A stretch of DNA of 64,000 nt from positions 1 to 64,000 of the forward strand of contig DFEG01000010.1 of assembly GCA_002369075.1 (NCBI GenBank). Direction: 5' to 3'. Positions 15,400-25,100 of the stretch are shown one piece after another. Numbering within the stretch: the stretch's first letter is position 1; the number at the start of each line of letters is the position of its first letter. Both the position numbers and the translations under genes were made by a program. The notes under the pieces are model-generated. The model worked only from the letters and a program-made list of their open reading frames with translations. It had not been told where the DNA came from and made no database searches. The stretch comes from Bacteroidales bacterium UBA3808 (GTDB lineage: Bacteria > Bacteroidota > Bacteroidia > Bacteroidales > Paludibacteraceae).

Positions 15400-18300
15400 T
15401 TAGCGTATCACTAATATCTTTACTACTGCTTTACCGTTGGTGGAATTGCAAAGTGCTGTATAAACACCTGCTGTAGCACGCCTTCCGTCCGGCAACTTGC
15501 CGTCCCAAACGGCTGTACCGCCATGACTCTTGGTCTTGCATACCAGATTGCCACCTGCATCTACAATGTTAACTGCGGTATTCTCCATTAGACCGGCAAT
15601 GGTAATATATCCGCCATAATCAGGACGGACAGGGTTGGGGTAGGCATAGGCCTTGCTCATGTTCTTCACCGGCTCGCTGGCGTCGGCGCGGTAGGACGCA
15701 ATACCGTTATCGGTCCCTACGAACACTTCACCCGTGCTCGGCACAATGGCGATGGACTGAATACTATTAGATGGCAACAACGAGTTGTTTACCGTGAAAT
15801 GCGAAACAGTAATCGTGTCGTCCTCTATGACATAAACGCCGGAGTTGGCTGTTCCGATCCACATTCTATTACCGCCATCTACCGCCATGCATTTGATTTG
15901 CTCGTCTCCCAACAGGTAGTCGCCCAAACCGGTGCCGTCATTACGCGGAATAATGATTCTTCTGCATGCATCGGACTTGAAGAAATCCGTCTCAGCGGGG
16001 ATAAGAATAATTCCTTTATCAGTACCAATCCATGTGCGGTTCTTCAAATCCTGGGTCAGACAGAAAATGTAATTCGGGCTCAATGTGTTGCCGTTCTGGT
16101 CAGTAAAAACACTGCGCTTAATACACCTGTCATCGCTGTTGACAGTTGGCGTGCCGTTGTCATAGAAGAGGAAAACTCCTTGAGAGTGCCGTTGGTCCAT
16201 CATCCATTTATAGCGGTTATCGCGGCGGTCTGTCCAGATAGCGCCGGGGGTGGTGAATTTTTGGTCAGTGCCGTTACTGCGTAATCTCATACCATGCCAC
16301 TGACCGGCAGGAGTCAAAATATGCAGAGGTTGACCTATCGAGGTGGCGTTCAGTACCCATAGATTGCCTTGTTCGTCCATCATCGCACCGTCGGTACGGG
16401 TGTAGTAATAGTCGCCTACGGAAGTGCCTGATCGCCGCAGTGTACTATTGATGCTGTCGAAATGGTTAATCGCTTTATAGTCACGGAACTCAAAAACTCC
16501 CGTACCATAGGTGGCTGTGAAAAAATGACCGGGATCGTTGGCATCTACTGCATAGCTTACTACGTCAATCACATCGTGGCCGGTTCTCCAGATATCGTCG
16601 AGGGGAATGATTCTCCATTGATTGCCATCATATATGCTTAGTCCGCTTCGACGTGCAAACTCTGTTGCCCATCGTCCGCCCGGTGCTACATATACTTGAT
16701 TATGCGCCACTTGCAGGTTATACCCGAAATTATTAGCCGGACCTTCAGAATGGAAATAGGAATCCCCTTCTTTACTTAATTTTACCAAACCATATCCTGC
16801 TTCCGCTAACCAGTACTCGCCAAGAGTATAGATAGCATCTTGGGCTGCATAGCGGTCTGTCAGACCTGTAAACTGCTCGTTTTCATCCATCCGTAGCAAT
16901 CCCACTCCCGGCTCATATGTCAGGAACTGGTTACCGCTCACATGAGCCCACAGCAATCGTTTGGATGTTACGCGGCTCCATACACTACCATTGTTCCGGT
17001 AGAGCGACGAATCATTGTCCAGCGCATACAGATGCCCGTTATAGACAACTGCGTGTTGCACTTTTTCCAATGGAATGAGACTGCTTTTCCAGAACGAGTA
17101 ATCTATTAAATTGTCCTTCTTGGATGCTCTATACAGCCGGTCATACGAATAAGCATACAGCGAATCACCCGTTTCTACAATCTGTTGTACTTCGACAGAA
17201 GCGGCATTACTACCGATATAATAGGTGTCAGTCACTTCCGCCTTACTTGGATCAATAGCAATGATACCGAATGGCATAGCTAAATATACATACTTGCTTC
17301 CGGTATAGATGCTGTTGATGGTAACGGCGACCGAGCCGGCTTTCATGTATATATCCGGCATTTGTTCGACTGTGCCGTCGTCGCTCAATAAGTCAATCCG
17401 GCCGTCCGCGTAGCCGATAATCAGTTTGCCGGATCGAGCATCGTATGCAATGTGGGCGATCGTAGCACCGTTCAGACCGTTTGCTTTGCTCCATTGCTTC
17501 ATCGTGTCATCCGCCCTATCTACAGAGAAAATGGATCCCTGGGTTAAAGCATAGATATGCCTTGGGGAAGCAGCCACTTCTTGTGCGTCGGTATAGGAGA
17601 AATGCAGTTTCCATTGCAGCATGTCGCCGTTGTCCAATTGACTGCTTTCTTGTTCATGAATATTAGTCAGACCTTCTCCTGATTGGTCAGGCTCGTATTT
17701 GGTCAAGCCTTCGGATGTGCCTATCCATACGATTCCTTCTTCATCACTGGCAATAGACAATATGTCATTGGATGGCATGGCAGAGTTGTCGGTGGTATAA
17801 TGTGCAGTTATTTCCGTGCAACTGCTATTGAGAACATATACACCCAGATTTTCAGACCCTAACCAGATTTCACCATCCGGTGTTTCGCAGATGGATGAGA
17901 AAGATAAGGTTTGTATGGGGTTTTCTCCACTTTCATCGGTTATGTCCGGTCGGGTGATGGCGTCAGAACTGAAATAATCAGTCTCGGGAGATATGTATGC
18001 GGCGCCTGTTTCTGTTGCAATCCAAATCCGCCCTTTGCCATCTTGCAGCATGGCATAAATAAACCCGGGAGCAAATCCTTTTCCATGTTGATCGGTCCAC
18101 TCGGAACGGGTAATGGTTCTATCGTCGGAGCTGTCAAAAGGAGTGCCGTTCTCATCAATCAGGCAAAGCATTGTATTATATCGCGCAGTACTCATCCATT
18201 TGTGATAAGGCCTCTTCTTATCAATAATTAGACCACCTGGAGTGGCTAAATGGAAATTGCTACCATTTACCATCAGATCTAATCCGCTCCATACTCCGTT

Positions 18301-19485
18301 TGCATCAATACATTGCCGCTGAGATAAGCGACCGGAATTGATAAACCATAGATTCCCGATCGAATCAAAGGTAGCCCAATCGAGTCGTGTATATTGACTA
18401 GGATTGGAAGCGGCGGCAGATGCCATTGGATTATTCTCTCCTGCAATCTCATGTCTAACCAACGTATCATGGTCAAACTCATAAAGTCCTGTTCCATAAC
18501 TGGTTACATAGTAATGATTCTTATTGTTCGGATCAACTGCTACATTCATGAAATCCAGAACCGGCGTGTTGGTCTTCTTTTTGATCGTATCAGCCATTAT
18601 ATTGATCCACTGTGTCCCGTCGTAATGCATTACATGTCCGGGGCGATTATATTGTACATCCCATCTTCCGCCCGGCACTACCCAAACCTCTCCCTGCGTG
18701 GCTGTTATCCGATAAGGTGTATTCACGATCGGGCCATTCGGCTTATAGGTCAGCCGGTCTGTCGCCGTGTAGCGAATGATGCCCTCGGTATTGCCGCTGT
18801 TCCAGTGGCTGTTGGCGTCCTGGTAATGTTTCCCTTTGTCGGCATCAGGACTGATACGCCCGTTGCGGAGCTCGCGCTTCCAAACCGTATAATCCACTAT
18901 GTTATCCTGCCTCGATGCCGAGAACAGACTGTCGTCCGTGAACGCATAGATACTGTCGCTCGTCAGTTTCACGTCTTTCACCACGGTCTCCAGTCCGCCC
19001 GGACGAAGCCAGTAGCTGTCCACCATCTTATGCTCGCGCAGATCCATCGTCTGTACGCCGTAATGGGTCGCCAAATAAGCGGTACGGCCGGAGATGGTCA
19101 CATTATAAATGGTCTTCTGCTGCGTCATGTCTTTGTCGTACAGACCGCCGACATATTGCACACCGTTGGACGAGAGTATATCGATCTTTCCGGTCGAGTA
19201 GCAGATAATCAACTGTTCGCCCAACTCGTCATAATGGATGCAGGTGATTCCTGTTCCGTGCAGACCGGACTGGCGGTTATACACCTCCATCTCTTCGGTC
19301 GTCTTGTTGACACTGTACAAGTTACCGTCCGAGACGGCATAGACCTTGTCCGGACTCATCGCTATCTGCGACACGTTGTTGTAGGCAAAATGCGTAGTCC
19401 ATTTGCCTGCGTAGGAAGACAGGACAATCCCTAATAGCCATGCTACGGCTATGTATCTGCGGTGTTTCATTGATACTTTTGTCAT
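15400..19485 (-). CDS. porZ: PorZ-like type IX secretion protein with internally duplicated propeller region
   Basis: About 1361 residues from the ATG at 19485; a GTG at 19497 and an ATG at 19470 are alternatives. Signal peptide RRYIAVAWLLGIVLSSYAG. Residues about 30-620 and 630-1270 repeat the same plan: KWTTHFAYNN against QWKLHFSYTD, VVPGGRWDVQYNRPG against VAPGGRWATEFARRSG, and VTSYGTGLYEF against TATYGTGVFEF. The end has a single PorZ-type domain (AYAYPNPVRPDYGGYITI, VWDGKLPDGRRATAGVY). Ordinary PorZ is roughly 780 residues with one propeller set, so this is a tandem duplication with one C-terminal domain. PorZ is a surface part of the sortase (PorU) complex that attaches type IX cargo to A-type lipopolysaccharide. 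Extra neighbours for lipid modification fit that role. Confidence 0.82.
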   Translation of the reverse strand: MTKVSMKHRRYIAVAWLLGIVLSSYAGKWTTHFAYNNVSQIAMSPDKVYAVSDGNLYSVNKTTEEMEVYNRQSGLHGTGITCIHYDELGEQLIICYSTGKIDILSSNGVQYVGGLYDKDMTQQKTIYNVTISGRTAYLATHYGVQTMDLREHKMVDSYWLRPGGLETVVKDVKLTSDSIYAFTDDSLFSASRQDNIVDYTVWKRELRNGRISPDADKGKHYQDANSHWNSGNTEGIIRYTATDRLTYKPNGPIVNTPYRITATQGEVWVVPGGRWDVQYNRPGHVMHYDGTQWINIMADTIKKKTNTPVLDFMNVAVDPNNKNHYYVTSYGTGLYEFDHDTLVRHEIAGENNPMASAAASNPSQYTRLDWATFDSIGNLWFINSGRLSQRQCIDANGVWSGLDLMVNGSNFHLATPGGLIIDKKRPYHKWMSTARYNTMLCLIDENGTPFDSSDDRTITRSEWTDQHGKGFAPGFIYAMLQDGKGRIWIATETGAAYISPETDYFSSDAITRPDITDESGENPIQTLSFSSICETPDGEIWLGSENLGVYVLNSSCTEITAHYTTDNSAMPSNDILSIASDEEGIVWIGTSEGLTKYEPDQSGEGLTNIHEQESSQLDNGDMLQWKLHFSYTDAQEVAASPRHIYALTQGSIFSVDRADDTMKQWSKANGLNGATIAHIAYDARSGKLIIGYADGRIDLLSDDGTVEQMPDIYMKAGSVAVTINSIYTGSKYVYLAMPFGIIAIDPSKAEVTDTYYIGSNAASVEVQQIVETGDSLYAYSYDRLYRASKKDNLIDYSFWKSSLIPLEKVQHAVVYNGHLYALDNDSSLYRNNGSVWSRVTSKRLLWAHVSGNQFLTYEPGVGLLRMDENEQFTGLTDRYAAQDAIYTLGEYWLAEAGYGLVKLSKEGDSYFHSEGPANNFGYNLQVAHNQVYVAPGGRWATEFARRSGLSIYDGNQWRIIPLDDIWRTGHDVIDVVSYAVDANDPGHFFTATYGTGVFEFRDYKAINHFDSINSTLRRSGTSVGDYYYTRTDGAMMDEQGNLWVLNATSIGQPLHILTPAGQWHGMRLRSNGTDQKFTTPGAIWTDRRDNRYKWMMDQRHSQGVFLFYDNGTPTVNSDDRCIKRSVFTDQNGNTLSPNYIFCLTQDLKNRTWIGTDKGIILIPAETDFFKSDACRRIIIPRNDGTGLGDYLLGDEQIKCMAVDGGNRMWIGTANSGVYVIEDDTITVSHFTVNNSLLPSNSIQSIAIVPSTGEVFVGTDNGIASYRADASEPVKNMSKAYAYPNPVRPDYGGYITIAGLMENTAVNIVDAGGNLVCKTKSHGGTAVWDGKLPDGRRATAGVYTALCNSTNGKAVVKILVIR

Positions 19486-19515
19486 TTTTTCCGACACTTT
19501 ATCGGTATGTTGTGC

Positions 19516-20136
19516 TTATTTAGTGCTACTTTTGTGCATGTTTAGTGCATCCGCCAGTTTCTGCAATGCCCGCGCGCGATGGCTGATTTTGTTCTTTACC
19601 TCTGCCGGTAACTCGCCGAAGGTCTTGTCATAACCTTCCGGAATGAACACAGGGTCGTATCCGAATCCGCCTTCGCCGTATTCCTCTTCCGCAATCCGTC
19701 CGTGTACTGCCCCTTCTACTTGCATGACTGACGGCTGTCGGCTGGCTGCCGGGGGACTCATAAGCGTGATAACCGTGCGGAATTGTGCCCCGCGGTTGCT
19801 CTTGCCGGCTAATTCTGCCAACGCCTTTTGACGGTTCGCTTCCGGACTCCCAGCCCATCTTGCCGAATACACTCCCGGTGCGCCATCAAGAGCCGCAATC
19901 TCCAGTCCCGTATCATCCGCAAACACACCGTCAATAACCAATCTGCTATTCGCCAGCAACCAGTCATAAACGGCTTTAGCCTTTATGAGACTGTTCTCTT
20001 CCAGAGTGGTACCGGTCTCCTCTATCTCATGCAGAAAACCTATCTCGCTCAAACTCAATACCTCCACGCCCGCAGGCATGATCTTCCGCACTTCCTCTAA
20101 CTTGTGTGCGTTATTGGATGCAAATATCAGTCTCAT
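19516..20136 (-). CDS. rdgB: non-canonical purine NTP pyrophosphatase (RdgB/HAM1)
   Basis: 206 residues from MRLIFASNNAHK; the ATG three codons earlier (20145) is also possible. It hydrolyses dITP, dITP-like and XTP to monophosphates, cleaning the nucleotide pool. Signatures: FASNNAHKLEEV, FADDTGLEI, GVYSARWAG, FGYDPVFIP and SHRARAL. The preferred start overlaps the DUF2147 stop as ATGA, so translation is probably coupled. The PorZ-like gene follows within 40 bases. Confidence 0.94.
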   Translation of the reverse strand: MRLIFASNNAHKLEEVRKIMPAGVEVLSLSEIGFLHEIEETGTTLEENSLIKAKAVYDWLLANSRLVIDGVFADDTGLEIAALDGAPGVYSARWAGSPEANRQKALAELAGKSNRGAQFRTVITLMSPPAASRQPSVMQVEGAVHGRIAEEEYGEGGFGYDPVFIPEGYDKTFGELPAEVKNKISHRARALQKLADALNMHKSSTK

Positions 20137-20561
20137 TTTATCCATTCTTGGTTTCGTCCTAAAAAACCGCGTTTGTCCAGACTCCCGCGAAGCACTAACT
20201 TGCCGTCTTTCATGTAAATCTTTCCGTAGTAGAACTTGCCGCTCTCCGGGTCTAATACTTTTCCGCCTGCCAACTGACCGTTCTCCGCTCTCATTCCGCG
20301 GATAATCACCAACCCTTCTATCGGGGCGTTATGGTCTTCGCCCTTGCACGCCTCGCATTTCAAATCCAGCTCCTGATACATCAGCAGCTTGCTGACCTTG
20401 CCGTAATACAAACCGTCCGACCCTTTGTAAATGGTCACGACAGACCTCTTCTCGCCTGTCTTGTCATCTACTGTCTTCCAGTCTCCTAATATGCTCTGGA
20501 TTTGCGCACTCGCGCACATCGCGGACATTATGAATGCGGATAAAAAGAATGTCTTTTTCAT
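20133..20561 (-). CDS. DUF2147 secreted protein
   Basis: 142 residues from MKKTFFLSAFIMSAMCASAQ, a clear signal peptide. A longer frame opens at 20657, but it would start inside the promoter. The mature part has the DUF2147 pattern: GDWKTVDDKTGEKRSVVTIYK, LYYGKVSKL, CEACKGEDH, then GKVLDPESGKFYYGKI and LVLRGSLDKRGFLGRNQEWIK. The family is periplasmic and of unknown function. It is the first gene of the minus-strand envelope operon. Confidence 0.88.
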   Translation of the reverse strand: MKKTFFLSAFIMSAMCASAQIQSILGDWKTVDDKTGEKRSVVTIYKGSDGLYYGKVSKLLMYQELDLKCEACKGEDHNAPIEGLVIIRGMRAENGQLAGGKVLDPESGKFYYGKIYMKDGKLVLRGSLDKRGFLGRNQEWIK

Positions 20562-20614
20562 TGTTGCTGTTCTTTGAACGGAGGCATCAACCGGCTTGTT
20601 GATGAACGCGAGTG

Positions 20615-20645
20615 CAAAATTACAAAAAAAAAATGACATATGCAA
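20615..20645 (-). promoter_or_regulatory. promoter of the DUF2147-rdgB-porZ operon
   Basis: On the minus strand TTG (plus CAA 20643-20645), a spacer starting CATATGTCATTTTTT, and TAATTTTG (plus 20615-20622). The hairpin of the displaced tRNA terminator overlaps it. Confidence 0.75.
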
Positions 20646-20659
20646 ATTATATGTCATTT
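20624..20659 (-). terminator. bidirectional terminator at the island's left edge, probably the original tRNA-operon terminator
   Basis: AAATGACATAT (20631-20641) and ATATGTCATTT (20649-20659) form an 11-bp stem, followed on the minus strand by a run of U. In the uninterrupted chromosome it would lie right behind the 3' end of tRNA-Leu(GAG). Confidence 0.65.
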
Positions 20660-20660
20660 T

Positions 20661-20692
20661 TTGTGCGCAGGATGAGACTCGAACTCACACGA
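20661..20692 (+). repeat. attL: 32-bp direct repeat of the tRNA-Leu 3' end
   Basis: Identical over 32 bases to 62612-62643, covering the acceptor 3' strand and T arm of tRNA-Leu(GAG). The sequences diverge on both sides, as expected for the left attachment site of an integrated element. Confidence 0.92.
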
Positions 20693-20774
20693 AATCTGAG
20701 TTGGAATCCCATTTTTCTCCCTGACTATCAATCAGTTAGTTAGCAATTTCAAGTATCATTTTACGTTAGGACGG

Positions 20775-20793
20775 TTTGGGCAGATTTTGGGTC
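20775..20793 (+). repeat. 19-base repeat shared with the right end (possible integrase arm site)
   Basis: TTTGGGCAGATTTTGGGTC, identical to 62551-62569, lies 83 bases inside attL. It contains two TTTGGG/TTTTGGG half-sites 10 bases apart. Confidence 0.75.
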
Positions 20794-20818
20794 ATTTCCT
20801 TTCCATCCAAATCGACTG

Positions 20819-20849
20819 CAAAGGTACATAAAATATTTAACATGTGCAA
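20819..20849 (-). promoter_or_regulatory. outward-facing promoter at the island's left end
   Basis: Minus-strand TTG (plus 20847-20849), a spacer starting CACATGTTAAAT, and TACCTTTG (plus 20819-20826). It reads leftward across attL. In the excised circle the same direction leads across attP into the integrase gene. Confidence 0.7.
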
Positions 20850-21004
20850 ATTTTGGGGCATAAAAATGCAAACTTAGCACGATTTTGTTAATTTTCGTAT
20901 ACTTTTCGTCTTCTCTCCATGATCGAAAGCGTTCCAACGGTTTGAATACCATTTTACCAGGTTCGCAAAATTCACACACGCGCGCATATGTATTTTAAAA
21001 GGAG

Positions 21005-21586
21005 TTATTGCCCGGCATCCTCTAAATCTTTCTTGATTTTTGGTTCAAGAATTTTCTTCTGATACTTCTTATGTATCTTGGCGCGTGCCTTTGCCTCACG
21101 TTTCTGCTTCTCGGTAAGGTTGGTATATACTTGCGTTTCCCCTACACTTTGCATATATGGAACTATCAAGTTGAACTCTGGTAGCGGCTCTAACTCACCA
21201 ATAGCCTCCGGATGATTCTGAATATATTTCAACCGGCTCTCCAGTTCTGCCACACGATGCTTTAACTGCTCCAGCATGTACTTGTTGGCGTCATCCAATA
21301 ATTGCGAAGCATTGATGGTGGTCTCTTGATATTGGATTAGCTTCTTCAGATAGCCATTCTCCATATCTGTCTCCGTCGCGTAATCAATCGGTTGACGCGT
21401 ACGCACAAACAGGGAGTCGATAGTTACATTAAAGAAGTCTGCAACCTTCTCTATTGTCGAGGCCGTAGGATTCTTATAAAGGTTATGCAAACTACTGTTG
21501 GGTTTACCGGTCACAGCCATAGATAAGTCTCGCTGTGACTTCTTCTGTTTGGCTAATAAAAGCCTGATTGCATCTCCGTCGTACAT
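21005..21586 (-). CDS. XRE-like helix-turn-helix regulator of the element
   Basis: 193 residues from the ATG at 21586; a TTG at 21601 would add five residues. Residues 5-60 form an HTH: AIRLLLAKQKKSQRDLSMAV, then NPTASTIEKVADFFNVTIDSLF. A coiled-coil (about 75-115) follows, with YMLEQLKHRVAELESRLKYI, and then a basic tail. It is probably the element's master repressor. It is divergent from the small-protein/primase genes, and its 5' leader contains a perfect TGCGTATTAT/ATAATACGCA inverted repeat that it may bind. Confidence 0.75.
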   Translation of the reverse strand: MYDGDAIRLLLAKQKKSQRDLSMAVTGKPNSSLHNLYKNPTASTIEKVADFFNVTIDSLFVRTRQPIDYATETDMENGYLKKLIQYQETTINASQLLDDANKYMLEQLKHRVAELESRLKYIQNHPEAIGELEPLPEFNLIVPYMQSVGETQVYTNLTEKQKREAKARAKIHKKYQKKILEPKIKKDLEDAGQ

Positions 21587-21622
21587 AGGTTTTTGTTTCA
21601 AAAAGTAATTATAGTGCGCATC

Positions 21623-21660
21623 TGCGTATTATAATTACTAAAATGCTATAATAATACGCA
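21623..21660. promoter_or_regulatory. operator-like inverted repeat
   Basis: TGCGTATTAT (21623-21632) and ATAATACGCA (21651-21660) are perfect complements 18 bases apart. The half-site ATACGCAAAT recurs as direct repeats at about 21736-21755. Confidence 0.7.
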
Positions 21661-21676
21661 TTTAATGTTAAATTCG

Positions 21677-21720
21677 TTGGGTATGTCACCGAAAAGCACT
21701 AATTTTGCACCACAAAAGTA
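21677..21720. promoter_or_regulatory. overlapping divergent promoters
   Basis: Plus strand: TTG 21677-21679, a spacer starting GGTATGTCA, and TAATTTTG 21700-21707. Minus strand: TACTTTTG (plus CAAAAGTA 21713-21720). The two -7 boxes are six bases apart, so the two directions cannot easily be used at the same time. Confidence 0.7.
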
Positions 21721-21808
21721 CAACAAAAATTGCAAATACGCAAATATAATACGCAAATTTTGTATAAAATTAGCATTTTTAAGCCAAATAAACTAAAAAC
21801 CAACCTAT

Positions 21809-22051
21809 ATGAAAACCTTTAAACGTTATTATCTTCAATTGACCGGCAGTCGGAGACGCCAGTTCAAACGTGTAGTCATGCAGCGTACAGGATGGAGTAA
21901 TTCCACTTTCTATTACAAGTGCGAGCATGCGAATGTAACCAAGTTGGAGGACGAGGTTATCAACCAAATCCTGAATCACTATCGTAACGAGGATCGTGCG
22001 CAGCAGCGGTTCGTCGAAAAGTACTATGCAAAGCAACACCTTAATTCTTAA
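21809..22051 (+). CDS. small basic HTH-like protein (possible Cro/excisionase-type factor)
   Basis: 80 residues, basic: YYLQLTGSRRRQFKRVVMQRTGWSNSTFYY, then KLEDEVINQILNHYR. The spacing SRRRQFKRVVMQRTGWSNSTFYYK looks like a helix-turn-helix of the kind found in Bacteroidales mobile elements. It lies between the divergent promoter and the primase gene, where satellites and prophages often carry an early regulator or excisionase. The assignment is by position and shape only. Confidence 0.55.
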   Translation: MKTFKRYYLQLTGSRRRQFKRVVMQRTGWSNSTFYYKCEHANVTKLEDEVINQILNHYRNEDRAQQRFVEKYYAKQHLNS

Positions 22052-22112
22052 TCCATGTAGAGAGTTGGACATGTTCCAACTTTCTATTACCCTCTAAAAA
22101 TCCTAAACTAAT

Positions 22113-25100
22113 ATGCTATCAAATCGCACAATAGAATTAGTCCGATTGCAGGTGAATATCAAAGACGTTGTCTCTGATTATGCCACGCTCCAATCGTCCG
22201 GACGTAAGTTCAAGTGCTGCTGCCCGTTGCACAATGAAAAGACGCCGTCTTTCCATATTGATCCGGTGCGCAACACGTGGCATTGCTTTGGTGCGTGCGG
22301 CGAAGGCGGTGACGCCATCTCCTTCATCGAGAAAAAGGAGAAGCTTTCGTTCATAGAGGCCGTTCGTTTCCTTGCGAAGAAGCATAACATCCCTGTCGAG
22401 GAAGATACCCGCGAACGAACTCCTGAGAAGCAAGAGCAGGATAAACAACGTGAGTCCATGTTGATTGCTTATGAGGTCGTTCAGAAGTACTATGTGGCGA
22501 ACATCCATAACCAGGACGAGGAAGCCCGTGCTGCTTATGAATACGCCTCCGAACGTTGGGGTATCGACCTCGTTGAAGAAAGCGGTATAGGCTATGCCTA
22601 TGATGCTTGGGAAGGCTTGCAGAAATACGCACAAAAGGAAGCACTTTCTTTACCCTTACTCCAGTCGATGGGGCTGCTTAAACACTCGGACAAAACGCAT
22701 CAGGAATTCGACTTCTTCCGTGGTCGTATCATGATTCCTATCCGGAACAAATACAATCGTATTATTGGATATACCGCGCGTACGATGTCGAACGATGAGA
22801 ACACACCCAAGTATCTCAACACGTCCAATAACGTGCTCTATCAGAAAAGCAATTCCATCTTCGGCATTGAGCAAGCATGGCCTGCAGCCGCCAAAGAAGG
22901 TCGTTTCTATCTGGTCGAAGGAGCGCCGGACGTCCTTCGTCTGCAATCTATCGGCATCGACAATGCGGTGGCTTCGCTTGGTTCTGATTGGACAAGTCAA
23001 CAACTCGACCTTCTTAGACGCTACGCTACCACTTTGTGCTTCCTGCCGGACGCCGATCGGCACAATATCTCCGAGCATTACGGCACGGGTATCAAGAAAG
23101 TGATGATGACCGGTCGTAACGCGATGGCCGCAGGTTTCAAAGTGGTTGTCCGTGAGATACCATTGGGCGCCGATGGTCAGAAGAATGATCCCGATTCGTA
23201 TTGCAAGAACGAGCGTATCTTCAACGAGTTACCCGAAGAAGATTTTGTCATCTGGTACGCAGACAAGCGCATCCTGGATGCAGGCGATGCGGAGGTTAGT
23301 ATCTCCATCATTGACGATATTGCCAATGTCGTAGCACTTTGTGACCAAGAGCACGAACGTAACCTGTACATCGACAAACTTATCAAGCTTGTCCCGGGTC
23401 GTAGTACATGGAACAAAGCCGTTCGTGCCGCTGTACAACGCAAGATGGAAGCGCAGCTGCGTGATACCTCTACGCCATCCAATCAAGACCTCTTGGAGCA
23501 CTACGGCTTCCAGCAAGTGGATAACCATTACGTTTCGCTGGGCGCAGATGGTAAGATGTTCTCGTGGTCGAACTTCGTCCTTCGTCCGCTCTTCCACATC
23601 CGCGACTCCATCAATGCTGTGCGTATCTTCGAATTGACCAACATGCGCGGCCAGAAAGAAATCATCGAACTCAAACAGGAAGATCTGACGAGTATGCAGA
23701 AGTTCTCTCAACGTATCGAAGGTCTCGGCAACTACCTCTGGACGGCATCTGCTGCACGGTTGACACAACTGAAGATGTATCTCTACGAAAACACCGAGAC
23801 CGCCACCCGTATCGACCAACTCGGCTGGCAATCTGCGGGATTCTATGCGTTCGGTAATGGAGTGCTTGCTAATGGTACGTGGTACCCGGTGGACGAATAT
23901 GGTATCGTACGTCTCCCGGAACTCGGCAACCAATACTTACCCGCATTGTCCACTATCTACAAGCACGATACCCAATTGTATCAGTTTGAACGCAGCTTTG
24001 TCCATCGGAACACCGGAGCCGTTTCGCTTCGCCGATACGTTGAGCAACTAATCTCTGTCTTTGGCAACAATGCCATGATTGCCTTCTCATTCTTGTTAGC
24101 GACACTCTTCCGCGATATCATTGTGACGCAGACCAAGTTCTTCCCGATGCTGAATATCTTCGGTCCGAAAGGATCTGGTAAGTCTGAACTCGGTCATAGT
24201 CTCATGTCGTTCTTCATCTGCGAGAACACGCCTCCGAACATCCAGAACTCTACTCTTCCTGCATTGGCAGACGCTGTCGCGCAATGTGCCAATGCGCTTG
24301 TTCATCTGGATGAGTTCAAGAACGGCATAGACCTTGACAAACGTGAGTTCCTCAAAGGTCTCTGGGATGGCACCGGGCGTAACCGTATGAATATGGATAA
24401 GGATAAGAAACGTGAAGTAACCAAGGTTAACTCCGGTATTATCATCACCGGTCAGGAGATGGCTACAGCCGACATCGCCTTGTTCTCACGCTTTATCTTC
24501 CTCAGCTTCCCGAAGTCCGAGTTCTCCAATGATGCTAAGGAACGCTTTCAACAGTTGGTCAATCTCCGCAAGTTGGGTTGCACGCACTTGACGCTGGAGA
24601 TCCTGCGTCATCGTCCGCAGTTTGAGTCCAACTTTCGTGAAGCGTATAATCGTGCTTTTGATGATCTCCGTGATGCGCTGCAGAACTCGCCGGTAGAAGA
24701 CCGTATCCTGCGGAACTGGGTTGTACCTCTCGCTGCCTGCTATGCACTTCGTTCGTCACTCGATTTGCCATTCACGTACCAAGACCTGCTGCGCGTAGTC
24801 ATTGACGGCGCGCTCCACCAAAACCGGCAGACCAAGAAGAACAACGAGTTGGCTACCTATTGGGACACCGTCAGCTACCTCCGCGGAGCAGGTAACCTTG
24901 CGTACGAAGGCGATTACCGCGTCGAGTATGTCTCTGAACTCAACACCCGTGATCGCGGGATTTGCCATTTCGAGCAACCCCAACGAGTGCTCTATCTGAA
25001 GATCAAGCAGACCGCTCAACTATACACCATGCACGGACATCGTACCGGCGAACCGCTGCTGCCGAAGAACTCACTGGAGTACTATCTGGAGAACAGTCCT

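Noticed and set aside
18394..19434. 346-residue plus-strand ORF
   Set aside because: Antisense to the PorZ-like gene, which has a signal peptide and clear internal repeats.
20761..20979. 72-residue minus-strand ORF at the left end
   Set aside because: It spans the outward promoter and the 19-base end repeat; no coding features.
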